From assembly GCA_947177225.1 (NCBI GenBank), contig CAMWTS010000012.1:1-61574 (forward strand): a stretch of DNA of 61,574 bases, written 5' to 3'. Of this stretch, positions 51,970 to 61,490 are shown in pieces (positions within the stretch are counted from its first letter, which is position 1; every line of letters begins with the position of its first letter). The position numbers and the translations under genes were made by a program. This DNA comes from an uncultured Alistipes sp. Its GTDB lineage: Bacteria; Bacteroidota; Bacteroidia; Bacteroidales; Rikenellaceae. The notes under the pieces were generated by a model, which searched no databases, was not told the DNA's origin, and was given only the letters and a program-made list of their open reading frames with translations.

Positions 51970-53640
51970 ATGAAATCGATATTTCGAACCATAATAACGC
52001 TCTCTGTCGCGGCACTCGTCTCGACAGCCTGCAACAAAGACAAGGCGCAATACAACATCGGTCCCGACAACGACCGTGACAACATCGGCTATCTCAGCCT
52101 CGGAGGCTTGGAGGCCACCGTCATGACCGACACGGAGAACATATCTTCGGGCACCACAGCCGCAGCTACGCGTGCCGGCGTCCCCGACATCGACACCTTC
52201 ACGGTCACCCTCACCGACCAGTCAGGCCAGACCGTGGCGGAGTTCCTCTACGGCGAGCGTCCGTCGTCGCCCATCGAGCTGCCGGGCGGAGTCTACACCC
52301 TGACCATGTCCTCGGGCACGATGCCCGCAGTCGACTGGGAGACACCCGTATACGGTGCGTCACGCGAGGTGATCGTCACACGCAAACAGACCACCACCGT
52401 CAACGACATCGTCTGCAAGCTCACCAACATCAAGGTGACGGTCGACTACTCGGCCGATCTGATCGATCAGTTCGATGCCGAACACACCTCGATGAGCGTA
52501 TCGCTCCAACCCAACTCGACGACCTTCGCCATGGGTGAGACGCGTGCCGCATACTTCACTCCCGCCAATGCCGAAAACACCCTGCATCTGGTACTCTCGT
52601 GCCGCTACAAGGGGCAGGATTCCAACATCGACATGACGGCCGACATACACGGCGTCAAAGCCTCTCAATGGCGCAAGATCAACGTGGTGATCCAGCATTC
52701 GAGCGACGGAACGGCTCTGATAGGCATCACGTGCGACACATGGACCTACGACGAGGAGATAGTATTCGACTCGGCATCTTACATGTGCGAACCCACCATC
52801 TCCGACGACGACGATCTGCCCACGATCGTATGGCCGGGTCACGATCTGGCCGAGCCGTTCGAGCTGACCGACGAGATGTTCGACGCCGACGGAGTCTTCA
52901 CCGGCTCGATCAACATCGACATCGAGGCCGAGTCGCCGCTCAAATCGCTCACCGTATCGCTCTCTTCCGACAATGCCGACTTCCTCTCCGAGTACTCGTC
53001 GATGATACCCGCGACCGAGGATCTGTGCAATCCCAACGTTTCGAAATCGATTCTGCAACTGCTCGGTTATCCCGCCTCGGCGGCCGGACAGAGCAGCGTA
53101 CGACTCCGCTTCGGCGCGCAGGCCGCACTGATGCACACCTATGAAGGCACGCACGCCTACACCGTTACGGCCACCGACGACAAGGGTCGCACGGCAAGCG
53201 CAACGCTCACCGTGAAGGCCGGCAGCGGCAGCGGCTCGGGATCGAGCATCGTATGGGTAGGTCACGACATCTCGCAGCGGTACGAGATCACCGACGACTT
53301 GCAGGTGGGCATACGCGTCAGCGTACCGGCCGGCATCAAGGACTTCTATGTCGACATCATATCGGACGTACTCACCCCCGAAGAGCTCACCAAAGTAGGC
53401 CTTACCGATCATCTCAATCTGGTCACTCCCGGTCAGTTCAAGGATCAGCTCGAAGGACTGGGCTTCCCCACCGAAGATGCAGTCTACGGTCAGACGCTCA
53501 TCGACGAAAACACGCTCAACATATCGAGCTTCATGAGCCTGCTGAAAATAACCGGACAGGGCACCACCGATTTCCGGCTGACGGTCATAGACTTCAACGA
53601 CCAGAAGTGTGTGGGCACCATCATGTTGGAGGTTAAATAA
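51970..53640 (+). CDS. DUF4493 lipoprotein with Ig-like modules
   Basis: 556 aa, lipobox STAC. N-terminal DUF4493 (residues about 35-255: GYLSLGGLEATV, FTVTLTDQSGQTVAEF, ELPGGVYTLTMSSG, TTVNDIVCKLTNIKVTVDYS). Then two similar Ig-like modules beginning TIVWPGHDLAEPFELTDE and SIVWVGHDISQRYEITDD, joined by a Gly/Ser linker. Role unknown; probably a cell-surface scaffold. Confidence 0.72.
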   Translation: MKSIFRTIITLSVAALVSTACNKDKAQYNIGPDNDRDNIGYLSLGGLEATVMTDTENISSGTTAAATRAGVPDIDTFTVTLTDQSGQTVAEFLYGERPSSPIELPGGVYTLTMSSGTMPAVDWETPVYGASREVIVTRKQTTTVNDIVCKLTNIKVTVDYSADLIDQFDAEHTSMSVSLQPNSTTFAMGETRAAYFTPANAENTLHLVLSCRYKGQDSNIDMTADIHGVKASQWRKINVVIQHSSDGTALIGITCDTWTYDEEIVFDSASYMCEPTISDDDDLPTIVWPGHDLAEPFELTDEMFDADGVFTGSINIDIEAESPLKSLTVSLSSDNADFLSEYSSMIPATEDLCNPNVSKSILQLLGYPASAAGQSSVRLRFGAQAALMHTYEGTHAYTVTATDDKGRTASATLTVKAGSGSGSGSSIVWVGHDISQRYEITDDLQVGIRVSVPAGIKDFYVDIISDVLTPEELTKVGLTDHLNLVTPGQFKDQLEGLGFPTEDAVYGQTLIDENTLNISSFMSLLKITGQGTTDFRLTVIDFNDQKCVGTIMLEVK

Positions 53641-53658
53641 TCAAAACGGAGACAGATC

Positions 53659-55704
53659 ATGAAAAAGATATTCAGCATATTGTGCATGGCACTGCTGGCA
53701 GCCTCATGCAACAGGGAGTGCGGCGACGAGCCGATACTTCCGGCCGATCAAGGAGCATTGAAGATGGAGGTGGTGATGTCGGGCACGCCTGCGGCCGACC
53801 AAAGCATCGCGGTCAAGATCTACCGCGTGGCCGACACCGGACGTCAGCTCATACGCCGCTATACGTCGCTTGCGGACATACCCGACTATCTGGCTCTGCT
53901 GGCCGACAACTACTGCGTGACGGTAGATGTGGGCGACAAGCTGCCCGCATCGATGACCGAAAAGAGCTATTACGGAGAGAAGGAGTTCCGCATCGAACCG
54001 GGTGCGGTAGCGGCCGTCGCGGTCGATTGCCGACTGCTCTCGACCATCGCTGCCGTAGAGTATGACTCCACCGTAAAGGAGCAGTTCGCAAGCGGCTACA
54101 CAACCACGGTAGCTGTGGGTGACAGCATCGACGGCACTGCCACGCAGGAGGTAAAGCCGCAACTGATATTTTCCCGCAGCGGCGAGGGCTATTTCATCTT
54201 GCCCGAGGAGGAGAGCTCGCTGGCATGGCGATTCGAGGGCACACACCCCACCGAGGGGCGGATCGAAAAATCGGGCATCATTGCCGGCGTTAAGCCCGCA
54301 GCCCGATACACACTGCGATTCGCATACTCGAAAGATGCCAACGGCATGATAGAGATCATAGCCACGGTCGACGAATCGCTCGAAGAGTTCGACGACAACA
54401 TATCGTTCAGCCCCGACCCCACGATTCTCGGCGACGGATTCGATCTGACGCAGGAGCAGCGCTTCACCGGCGGCGAGCACAGCTATTTAGTATCTGCTCT
54501 GGCAGCCATATCCGAGCTTACGCTCACCGTCGACTCCGAGACATACGATCTGCTCGCCCAGAGTCATGCGGGCATCGGCGTCACCCTCACCGACGAGAAG
54601 AACATCGTCGTGACACTGAGCAGGGAGCTCTTCGACAAACTCTGCGGCGGCAGCCATACGATGGTATTCAACGTCAAAGATGCCGACGGCGGCAAACTCG
54701 AACAGAACGTGGCATATTTGACGCAGGGCATAAACCCGCTCCTTGCCACCGACTACGATCTGTGGGACTGCACGGCCACATTCTCGGCAACGGTGTTCGA
54801 TGCCGATGGCGCAGCCTGCGCCATCGAATATCGCCAGGAAGACGGCCAGTGGCAGAGCATCGAGGCTCTACCCTCGGCTGGCAACACCCGCACCGCCACC
54901 GGCGGCGACTTCTTCGCCGGCAAGCGATACGAATACCGCCTGCTCATCGACAATACGCCCGTGGGAGCATCGTTGCTGACAACCACGCCCGACGGCGTGC
55001 AGCTTCCCAACGCAGGCATGGAGTCGTGGTCGAAACCCGGCAAGGCCTACCTGCCCTATGCCGACGGTGAAGCACCATTCTGGCAGACCGGCAACCCCGG
55101 CTCGACATCTATCGGCGAGAAGTTCAACCTCACCACACCTTCCGACGACATTCACGCCGGCTCGGAGGGCAGCACCTCGGCATATCTCAAATCGCAATAT
55201 CCCAGCGTGGCCGGCATAGGCAAGTTCGCAGCAGGCAACCTCTTCATCGGAGAGTTCTCCTTGAACGGAATGAACGGCATCGTCGACTTCGGACGTCCGT
55301 TCACCTACACGGCCAAGCCCAAGGCGTTGTCATTCTGGCTGAAAAACAACCCCGGACAGATCAACTACAACAGCGGCAAGCCCATCAGCGGCACCGATAT
55401 CAATCAGGCCGTCATCATACTTGCCAAGTGGAACTCTCCGCGACGCGTCGACACGAGCAACATCGACAATACCTTCCTCGATGTGGAGAACCTCGACAAG
55501 GAGCCTGGCGTAGTGGCCTATGGTCTGTTCCGCACGCAGCAGGCCGCCGAGCAGTGGTACGAGCGCACGATCGAGCTGACCTACATCAGCGACGAACGTC
55601 CCGACTACATCATGGTCTCGTTCGCAGCGAGTGCCTACGGCGACTATTTCTGCGGATCGACCGATTCATACATGTATGTCGACGACATAAAACTCATATA
55701 TTAA
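53659..55704 (+). CDS. DUF4493-PCMD lipoprotein
   Basis: 681 aa, lipobox AASC. The first half has a DUF4493-like domain and Ig-like spacers; the last 240 residues are the PCMD module (putative carbohydrate metabolism domain) marked by NAGMESWSKPGKAYLPYADG, FNLTTPSDD, AGIGKFAAGNLFIGEF and a YVDDIKLIY end. PCMD proteins are predicted to bind glycans; this is family-based, not shown here. The barrel gene follows after 10 nt. Confidence 0.75.
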   Translation: MKKIFSILCMALLAASCNRECGDEPILPADQGALKMEVVMSGTPAADQSIAVKIYRVADTGRQLIRRYTSLADIPDYLALLADNYCVTVDVGDKLPASMTEKSYYGEKEFRIEPGAVAAVAVDCRLLSTIAAVEYDSTVKEQFASGYTTTVAVGDSIDGTATQEVKPQLIFSRSGEGYFILPEEESSLAWRFEGTHPTEGRIEKSGIIAGVKPAARYTLRFAYSKDANGMIEIIATVDESLEEFDDNISFSPDPTILGDGFDLTQEQRFTGGEHSYLVSALAAISELTLTVDSETYDLLAQSHAGIGVTLTDEKNIVVTLSRELFDKLCGGSHTMVFNVKDADGGKLEQNVAYLTQGINPLLATDYDLWDCTATFSATVFDADGAACAIEYRQEDGQWQSIEALPSAGNTRTATGGDFFAGKRYEYRLLIDNTPVGASLLTTTPDGVQLPNAGMESWSKPGKAYLPYADGEAPFWQTGNPGSTSIGEKFNLTTPSDDIHAGSEGSTSAYLKSQYPSVAGIGKFAAGNLFIGEFSLNGMNGIVDFGRPFTYTAKPKALSFWLKNNPGQINYNSGKPISGTDINQAVIILAKWNSPRRVDTSNIDNTFLDVENLDKEPGVVAYGLFRTQQAAEQWYERTIELTYISDERPDYIMVSFAASAYGDYFCGSTDSYMYVDDIKLIY

Positions 55705-55714
55705 ATTACTGCCG

Positions 55715-56629
55715 ATGCAGAAGTCAATCACTATCATAATTGCGTTGTTTGCCGCGATCCGCCCGATCGCGGCACAACAACATGAATACACCGTCGGGCA
55801 GCCGGCAGCCACGGTTCTCGAAGCCGACGCGGCAATCGAAAATATGTCCGCCGCCCAAACCGCCATCTCCTTGGCGGACACTCTGTCCGTTACGGAGATC
55901 GTCACGGCGGAGCAGCAGCCATCGGCTGGGGACGCACGCCGCCACCGCGGTTTCAGCACCACCAACACCTTCGTCCCGAAAGGACAATGGATATTCGGAG
56001 GTTCGGCCTCTTACTCGACACACCGCAACAACGACTACAAACTGCTGATGATCGAAGGCATCACCTCCGACGGATACACCGTCAACGTCAGCCCGATGAT
56101 CGCCATCTCGCCCAAAGACAACATGGCTCTTGGCGTGCGCTTCATCTACGGCCGCACGATGCTCGACATGGACAATGCCTCGTTGAAGTTCGGCGAGGCC
56201 GACTCGGGTGTCAACATCAGCGTCGACTACATGCACCAGATCAAGCAGGAGTATACGGGTGCCATATTCTGGCGGCAGTATATCCCCCTGGGACACTCCA
56301 ACCGCTTCGCCATCTTCACCGAGATACAGCTCTGCTTCTCCGGCGGACAGTCGGCCATAGTGGCCGAAGACGGCGCAGTGGACGGCTATCAGAAGTACAG
56401 AGGCACATATGCCAGCCACTACGGCACCTCGATAGGTCTGCAACCGGGCATCGTGGCCTTCGCCACCAACAACATGGCCTTCGAGATCAGCATCGGCGTG
56501 TTCGGCATCGCCTACGATCACACCAAACAGACACACAACCAGGTCGAAGTGGGCAACATCAAGACCAGCACGATGAACTTCAAGGTCAACCTGTTGTCGA
56601 TCGGATTCGGTGCTTCGTTCTACCTCTAA
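55715..56629 (+). CDS. outer-membrane beta-barrel protein
   Basis: 304 aa with signal peptide (ending AAQQ). Residues about 85 onward are amphipathic barrel strands (GQWIFGGSASYSTH, NVSPMIAISPKDNMALGVRF), closing with SFYL. An unusually long soluble segment (about 20-80) precedes the barrel. Paralogous to the next gene (GLTASYGT / GGSASYST, AVGVRFGYQ / ALGVRFIYG). 11 nt to the next ATG. Confidence 0.7.
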   Translation: MQKSITIIIALFAAIRPIAAQQHEYTVGQPAATVLEADAAIENMSAAQTAISLADTLSVTEIVTAEQQPSAGDARRHRGFSTTNTFVPKGQWIFGGSASYSTHRNNDYKLLMIEGITSDGYTVNVSPMIAISPKDNMALGVRFIYGRTMLDMDNASLKFGEADSGVNISVDYMHQIKQEYTGAIFWRQYIPLGHSNRFAIFTEIQLCFSGGQSAIVAEDGAVDGYQKYRGTYASHYGTSIGLQPGIVAFATNNMAFEISIGVFGIAYDHTKQTHNQVEVGNIKTSTMNFKVNLLSIGFGASFYL

Positions 56630-56640
56630 ACCGCGACCCT

Positions 56641-57474
56641 ATGAAAAGATTTATACTATTGTTACTTGCTTCGGCGTTTATAATATCGGACATTGCGGCG
56701 CAAACCGAAACGACGGTCAAGGCTGTCGATTCGACCGCGGTCAAGATCGAGCGTGGACACTTTTTGCCGATGAAACGACGCATAGACCGAGAGATAGACA
56801 AGATAAAGAGCCTCTACCGCGGCGAGATCATGATCGGACTTACGGCCTCTTACGGCACCGTAAAGGCCGACGATACGGAGTTGATGCTTATCTTCAACGA
56901 CATCAACCTCAAAGGTACAATGACCACGATCAACCCCTTCGTGGGATATGCCTATCGCGACAACCATGCCGTGGGCGTCAGATTCGGCTATCAGCTCATC
57001 GACGGCGAACTGGGCAATATAAGTTTCGATCTGGGCGAACAGAACGACCTGTCGTTCTCGCTGGACAACATGTCGCTGCGCAGCCGCAACTACTCGTGGT
57101 CGCTATTCCATCGCTCCTATGCGGGACTCGACCAGAAGGGGCGCATCAGCTTCTTCGCCGAGTGGGAGTTGCAGGCACGCACGGGAACCATGGATTTCGC
57201 CTACATGAGCGACAACACGCTCAAATTCTCGCACAGCCGCTCGACCGGCCTGCGCCTCAACTTCAACCCGGGCATGGCCGTATACATCTTCCCCAACGTC
57301 TGCACCACGGTATCGTTCGGTCTGGGAGGATTGTACTACAACAAGATACAGCAGAGCGACGAGACCGGCAACCACACCGGCAGCCGCTCGCGTTCGGGAC
57401 TGCGCTTCAAGTTCAACCTCGCCGACATCAACATCGGCATGGTCGTACATTTGTGGAACAACAAGAAGAGTTAA
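56641..57474 (+). CDS. outer-membrane beta-barrel protein, paralogue
   Basis: 277 aa, start MKRFILLLLASAFIIS, signal peptide ending IAAQ. A basic stretch (residues about 40-60, PMKRRIDREIDKIKSLYRG) precedes the barrel strands. It resembles the neighbouring barrel in strand order and in the repeated VGVRFGY motif. Start at 56641 chosen because it gives a signal peptide. 8 nt to the next gene. Confidence 0.7.
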   Translation: MKRFILLLLASAFIISDIAAQTETTVKAVDSTAVKIERGHFLPMKRRIDREIDKIKSLYRGEIMIGLTASYGTVKADDTELMLIFNDINLKGTMTTINPFVGYAYRDNHAVGVRFGYQLIDGELGNISFDLGEQNDLSFSLDNMSLRSRNYSWSLFHRSYAGLDQKGRISFFAEWELQARTGTMDFAYMSDNTLKFSHSRSTGLRLNFNPGMAVYIFPNVCTTVSFGLGGLYYNKIQQSDETGNHTGSRSRSGLRFKFNLADINIGMVVHLWNNKKS

Positions 57475-57482
57475 GTTAGACG

Positions 57483-59081
57483 ATGAGACGAATATATACG
57501 CTTTTAATATCGCTTCTCTCGCTGGCCGCCCTCGGCGGTTGCATCGAGAACGACATACCATATCCCGTGGTCAAGCTCGACATTCTGTCGATAGAGGCCG
57601 ACGGGTTGCTCTCCTCGCCCGAAATAGATGCCGGACGCCACAGCGTCACGCTGCATTTGGAGGAGACGACCGACATACGCGCCGTGAAGATCGACAACGT
57701 GGAGCTTACCGAAGGTGCCCGGTCGAACGTTGCGTTCCCTGGCGTATTCGACATGCGCACACCGCTCTATGTCACGCTGTCGCTATATCAGGATTTCGAG
57801 TGGACCGTCACTGCCCGACAGAGCATCGAGCGCTTCTTCAATGTCGAGAATCAGATCGGAGCCGCCGAGATCGACACCGACAGCCGCATAGCCACGGCCT
57901 ATGTGCCTATGAACGCTGATCTCGACGATGTCAGAATCACCGCTCTGAAACTCGCCCCCGAAGGCATCTCGACATACTCGCCCGATCCGTCCGCATTCAC
58001 CTCGTTCGAGGATACGGTGCATCAGATCGATGTGAGCTATTTCGACATCACCGAGACGTGGACTCTTAAAGTGGTACGCACCGACGTCGAGGTGGAGTTC
58101 ACGGCCGTCGATGCGTGGGCACGCAGCATATGGCTCTATGCAGCTGGACGCAGCGGTGCCGCCCTCGGCTTCCGCTACCGCGAACAAGGCTGCGACGAGT
58201 GGATCGAAGCCGGCAGCGTAGAGATCGACGGAGGCCGGTTCAGCGCGCGCATCACCGGTCTGAAACCCGAAAGCCGCTATGAGGTCGTGGCCTTCTCCGA
58301 CGACAGCCTGTCGGCCGTGGAGACAGTCACCACCGAGGCAGCACCCGTTTTGGAGAACGGCGACATGGAGCAATGGGCGAAAATAGGCAAGAGTTACTTC
58401 CCTTATATAGAGGGTGCACCCTACTGGGGTACGGGCAATCCGGGTGCCACCACCCTGGGCGAGTCGTTCAACCTCACCACGCCGCTGGCCGAGCCGCGAC
58501 CCGGATCGAGCGGCACCACCTCGGCATCGTTGCAATCGATGTATCCCAACATGGCCGGCATAGGCAAGTTCGCCGCAGGCAACCTCTTCCTCGGAAGGTT
58601 TGCACAGACCATAGGCACCAACGGCATAGTACACTTCGGCCGCCCATATCAGAGTCACCCCACGGCACTCAGAGGCTACGTCCGATACAATCGCGGCGAT
58701 ATCAACCGCGTAGGCTCGTCGCCCGCCGACCGCACTTTGGAAAAGGGCGATCCCGACAACGGTGCGATCTACATAGCCGTCGGCGACTGGACTGCCGACG
58801 AGTATGGCGGCGACGAGGAGAGTCCCGTCAGAATCGACACGCGCGACGTGAACACCTTCTTCTCGTCGACCTCCCCGGCCGTCATCGGCTACGGAGAATG
58901 GATACTCACCGAGAGTGTCGACGACTGGGTCGAGTTCACCATTCCGCTCCGATACGTCTCCACCTCGCGGCGTCCGACACATCTTATCATCGTCTGCTCG
59001 GCCTCGCGCTGGGGCGACTATTTCACCGGCAGCACCGACAGCCGCATGATAGTCGACGATCTGGAACTCATCTACGAATAG
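57483..59081 (+). CDS. PCMD-domain lipoprotein
   Basis: 532 aa, lipobox LGGC then IENDIPY. N-terminal Ig-like repeats (DILSIEADG..., VTLHLEETTDIRAV) are followed by a Fn3-like stretch (about 200-275) and a C-terminal PCMD module closely like that at 53659: NGDMEQWAKIGKSYFPYIEG, FNLTTPLAE, AGIGKFAAGNLFLGRF, ending in VDDLELIYE. Seventh and last gene of the operon. Confidence 0.78.
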   Translation: MRRIYTLLISLLSLAALGGCIENDIPYPVVKLDILSIEADGLLSSPEIDAGRHSVTLHLEETTDIRAVKIDNVELTEGARSNVAFPGVFDMRTPLYVTLSLYQDFEWTVTARQSIERFFNVENQIGAAEIDTDSRIATAYVPMNADLDDVRITALKLAPEGISTYSPDPSAFTSFEDTVHQIDVSYFDITETWTLKVVRTDVEVEFTAVDAWARSIWLYAAGRSGAALGFRYREQGCDEWIEAGSVEIDGGRFSARITGLKPESRYEVVAFSDDSLSAVETVTTEAAPVLENGDMEQWAKIGKSYFPYIEGAPYWGTGNPGATTLGESFNLTTPLAEPRPGSSGTTSASLQSMYPNMAGIGKFAAGNLFLGRFAQTIGTNGIVHFGRPYQSHPTALRGYVRYNRGDINRVGSSPADRTLEKGDPDNGAIYIAVGDWTADEYGGDEESPVRIDTRDVNTFFSSTSPAVIGYGEWILTESVDDWVEFTIPLRYVSTSRRPTHLIIVCSASRWGDYFTGSTDSRMIVDDLELIYE

Positions 59082-59107
59082 TCGCAGCAACGGCTGCACC
59101 GAGGCAT

Positions 59108-59141
59108 AACGCCGGCAAAGAGTCGATTCTTTGCCGGCGTT
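59108..59141 (+). terminator. terminator of surface operon
   Basis: 13-bp perfect stem AACGCCGGCAAAG/CTTTGCCGGCGTT; short T-containing tail. Confidence 0.7.
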
Positions 59142-59240
59142 TGCGTTGTCGGCCTGGCAATCCGATAGATCGTTCAGACCAAAAACACGGACGTTAGGCA
59201 AATTTTACCGAAAAATGGCATGTTTACATATTTTTTATGC

Positions 59241-59248
59241 TATATTTG
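59241..59248 (+). promoter_or_regulatory. -7 box for terminal lipoprotein gene
   Basis: TATATTTG with an 82-bp AT-rich leader before the ATG. Confidence 0.5.
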
Positions 59249-59330
59249 TAAAGCAGTGCATTCGGTCGACAGTGCGCTGAATATCCGAATATCAGTCGAC
59301 TGCAAAAATTAACTTCTAAAAAACTGTTTT

Positions 59331-61490
59331 ATGAAATTCAAGCATGTCTTCATGTTGATGGCTGCGGCCATGTTTTCATTCGCCTGCAACGACGACGACA
59401 AACAAACCGATCCCACGCCCGATCCCACGCCGGAGGCCGATTTCACATTGAGCGTCTACGACATTACGAAAACGGATTGTCGCTTCAAGGTATCGCCCAA
59501 GGACAAGGATATGACCTACGTGGCACTGATGTCGCCGAGCGAGCAGCTGGCCGAATTCCCATCGGATACGGAGTTGATCCAGGACGACATATACTATTTC
59601 ATCGATGCGGCCAACAGCGAGAATAAGGATTTGGGCGAGTGGCTGGAAGAGAACCTGAACAAGGGCGATATGGATACCGCCCAGAAAGAGCTTCGCCCTG
59701 CAACCGAATATACGCTCTACGTGTACGGCATGTCGTTGGACGGAGTGCCCACCACAGATGTATACCGGTCGGAGTTCACGACCCAGGCCGTAGAGCAGGT
59801 CGATGCGACATTCTCTATCAACATAGACGAGCTGACCAAAACATCGTGCACGATAACGGCCGAGGCCACCCCCGCATCGACCGATTTCTTCATCAACATC
59901 ATCGACGAAGAGTCGTATCAGTTCCATGGCGGCAACACCGATGCCTTCGCAGCTCAGGTAGATTGGCTGGCCGACTACTATGTGCAGCGAGGCCGCACCA
60001 GAGAGGAGATATACAAGAATCTCGGCAGCCGCGGCACCTCTTCGTTCACGCGCGACGATCTGCTGCCCGGACAGAAATACTACGCGTTTGCCATCGGCAT
60101 CGACAAGGAGTTCCGCCCCAATACCGCCCCCGAGGTGGTCGAGATAACCGCAGTGCCCGTCGAAGCATCTGACAACGAAATCACCATATCGATCGAATCG
60201 GTCTCGTTCGACGGTCTTACGGCAATCATAGAGACTACCAACGAAGACGGTTATTTGTGGGGCATACAGCCGGCATCGTTGTGCGATCAGATGCCCTCCG
60301 ATGAAGCTATCATGTGGGAGTTGGCAAGCGTCTACAAGTCGAACGGTGTCCTGAACGACTATTTCACTTCGGGTTACAACTGGATCGGCGACATAGACTA
60401 CCTGCAACCCGATACCGATTATTATGTTATCGCCTTCGGCTGGGACGATGCTCCCACCACATCGCTGTTCAAGGCAAAGGTGCATACTCTCTCGGCAGAT
60501 GCCGATCCCGAGAGTCTGACCGTCAGCATGTCGATAGACGAGCTGACCTACAACTCGGCCACTGTCACCACCACCGGCTCGTCGGCCGTATACTACTTCG
60601 CGGATATTATCGAGGCGGCGACATACGAAGAGACGTTGCAGTCGGCAGGCAGCCTCGACGCGGCAGTCAAGCAGCTGGCCGAGGAGGCCATAGAGTGGGG
60701 AGCCGAGTACTTCGGCTGTTCGACGACGGAGTATCTGGCCGAAACGGGAATCATCGGCCGTCAGAAGTATACCTACTACGACCTCACCCCCGAAACGTCG
60801 TATATAGTATATGCCATTAGCGTCGATATGGAGACCGGACAGACAGCCGCCGCCAAGGGCTTCGTAAGCGAAGTGTTCACTACGCCCGAACACATCATCA
60901 GCGATGCTTCGGTGACATTTATCCAGGGACACCACTACGACGGTGACGCTCTTGCCGCAGCCGATCCCGACAAATACGGCAATCTGGCTGGCAAGGCACT
61001 GCTTACATACAGTATCGACCCCAACGCCTCGGCCGCTCACTGGTATTCCAATTTCTACTACGACGACTGGACCTATTACGGCGACGACTGGATCGAGATG
61101 ATGCTCATCACCTATGGATACGACATGGGCAATCCCGACAAGGTTCAGTACGACAGCACATCGGGAGCCTACGTATTGCCATATGACACGCAGTATTCGT
61201 TCGTAGCGATGGCCAAGGACGCCAACGGCATTCTGGGTTACGGAGTAGTCGTGCCTATCATGCTTTCAAAGGCCGATGCCTCGCCCGTCGAGGAGTTCCT
61301 GGCATCGCAGTCGGCCGTGATGCGCGCACCGTTCAAGCCTGCATACTTCGAACGCCGTCCGCATCGCATAGCAGTCGAGTCACAGACATATGTGGCAGAG
61401 ACTGCCGCCGGCGAGCGGGTGCTGCCCTATGCCATCGATCCGGCGAACCGACAGCGGCAAGAGTCGCAGAATCTGCGTATGATCCGATAA
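59331..61490 (+). CDS. lipoprotein with repeated Fn3-like domains
   Basis: 719 aa, lipobox SFAC followed by NDDDKQT. At least three modules of about 120-130 residues recur, each beginning with a phrase such as SVYDITKTDCRFKV, NIDELTKTSCTITA or SIDELTYNSATVTT and ending LRPATEYTLYVYGMSLDG or LTPETSYIVYAISVD, a Fn3-like strand pattern. Near the end is an unusual Trp/Tyr patch (SNFYYDDWTYYGDDW) and a basic C-terminus. Function unknown; the repeat count suggests a stalk. The 84 bases after the stop contain nothing I can assign. Confidence 0.68.
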   Translation: MKFKHVFMLMAAAMFSFACNDDDKQTDPTPDPTPEADFTLSVYDITKTDCRFKVSPKDKDMTYVALMSPSEQLAEFPSDTELIQDDIYYFIDAANSENKDLGEWLEENLNKGDMDTAQKELRPATEYTLYVYGMSLDGVPTTDVYRSEFTTQAVEQVDATFSINIDELTKTSCTITAEATPASTDFFINIIDEESYQFHGGNTDAFAAQVDWLADYYVQRGRTREEIYKNLGSRGTSSFTRDDLLPGQKYYAFAIGIDKEFRPNTAPEVVEITAVPVEASDNEITISIESVSFDGLTAIIETTNEDGYLWGIQPASLCDQMPSDEAIMWELASVYKSNGVLNDYFTSGYNWIGDIDYLQPDTDYYVIAFGWDDAPTTSLFKAKVHTLSADADPESLTVSMSIDELTYNSATVTTTGSSAVYYFADIIEAATYEETLQSAGSLDAAVKQLAEEAIEWGAEYFGCSTTEYLAETGIIGRQKYTYYDLTPETSYIVYAISVDMETGQTAAAKGFVSEVFTTPEHIISDASVTFIQGHHYDGDALAAADPDKYGNLAGKALLTYSIDPNASAAHWYSNFYYDDWTYYGDDWIEMMLITYGYDMGNPDKVQYDSTSGAYVLPYDTQYSFVAMAKDANGILGYGVVVPIMLSKADASPVEEFLASQSAVMRAPFKPAYFERRPHRIAVESQTYVAETAAGERVLPYAIDPANRQRQESQNLRMIR

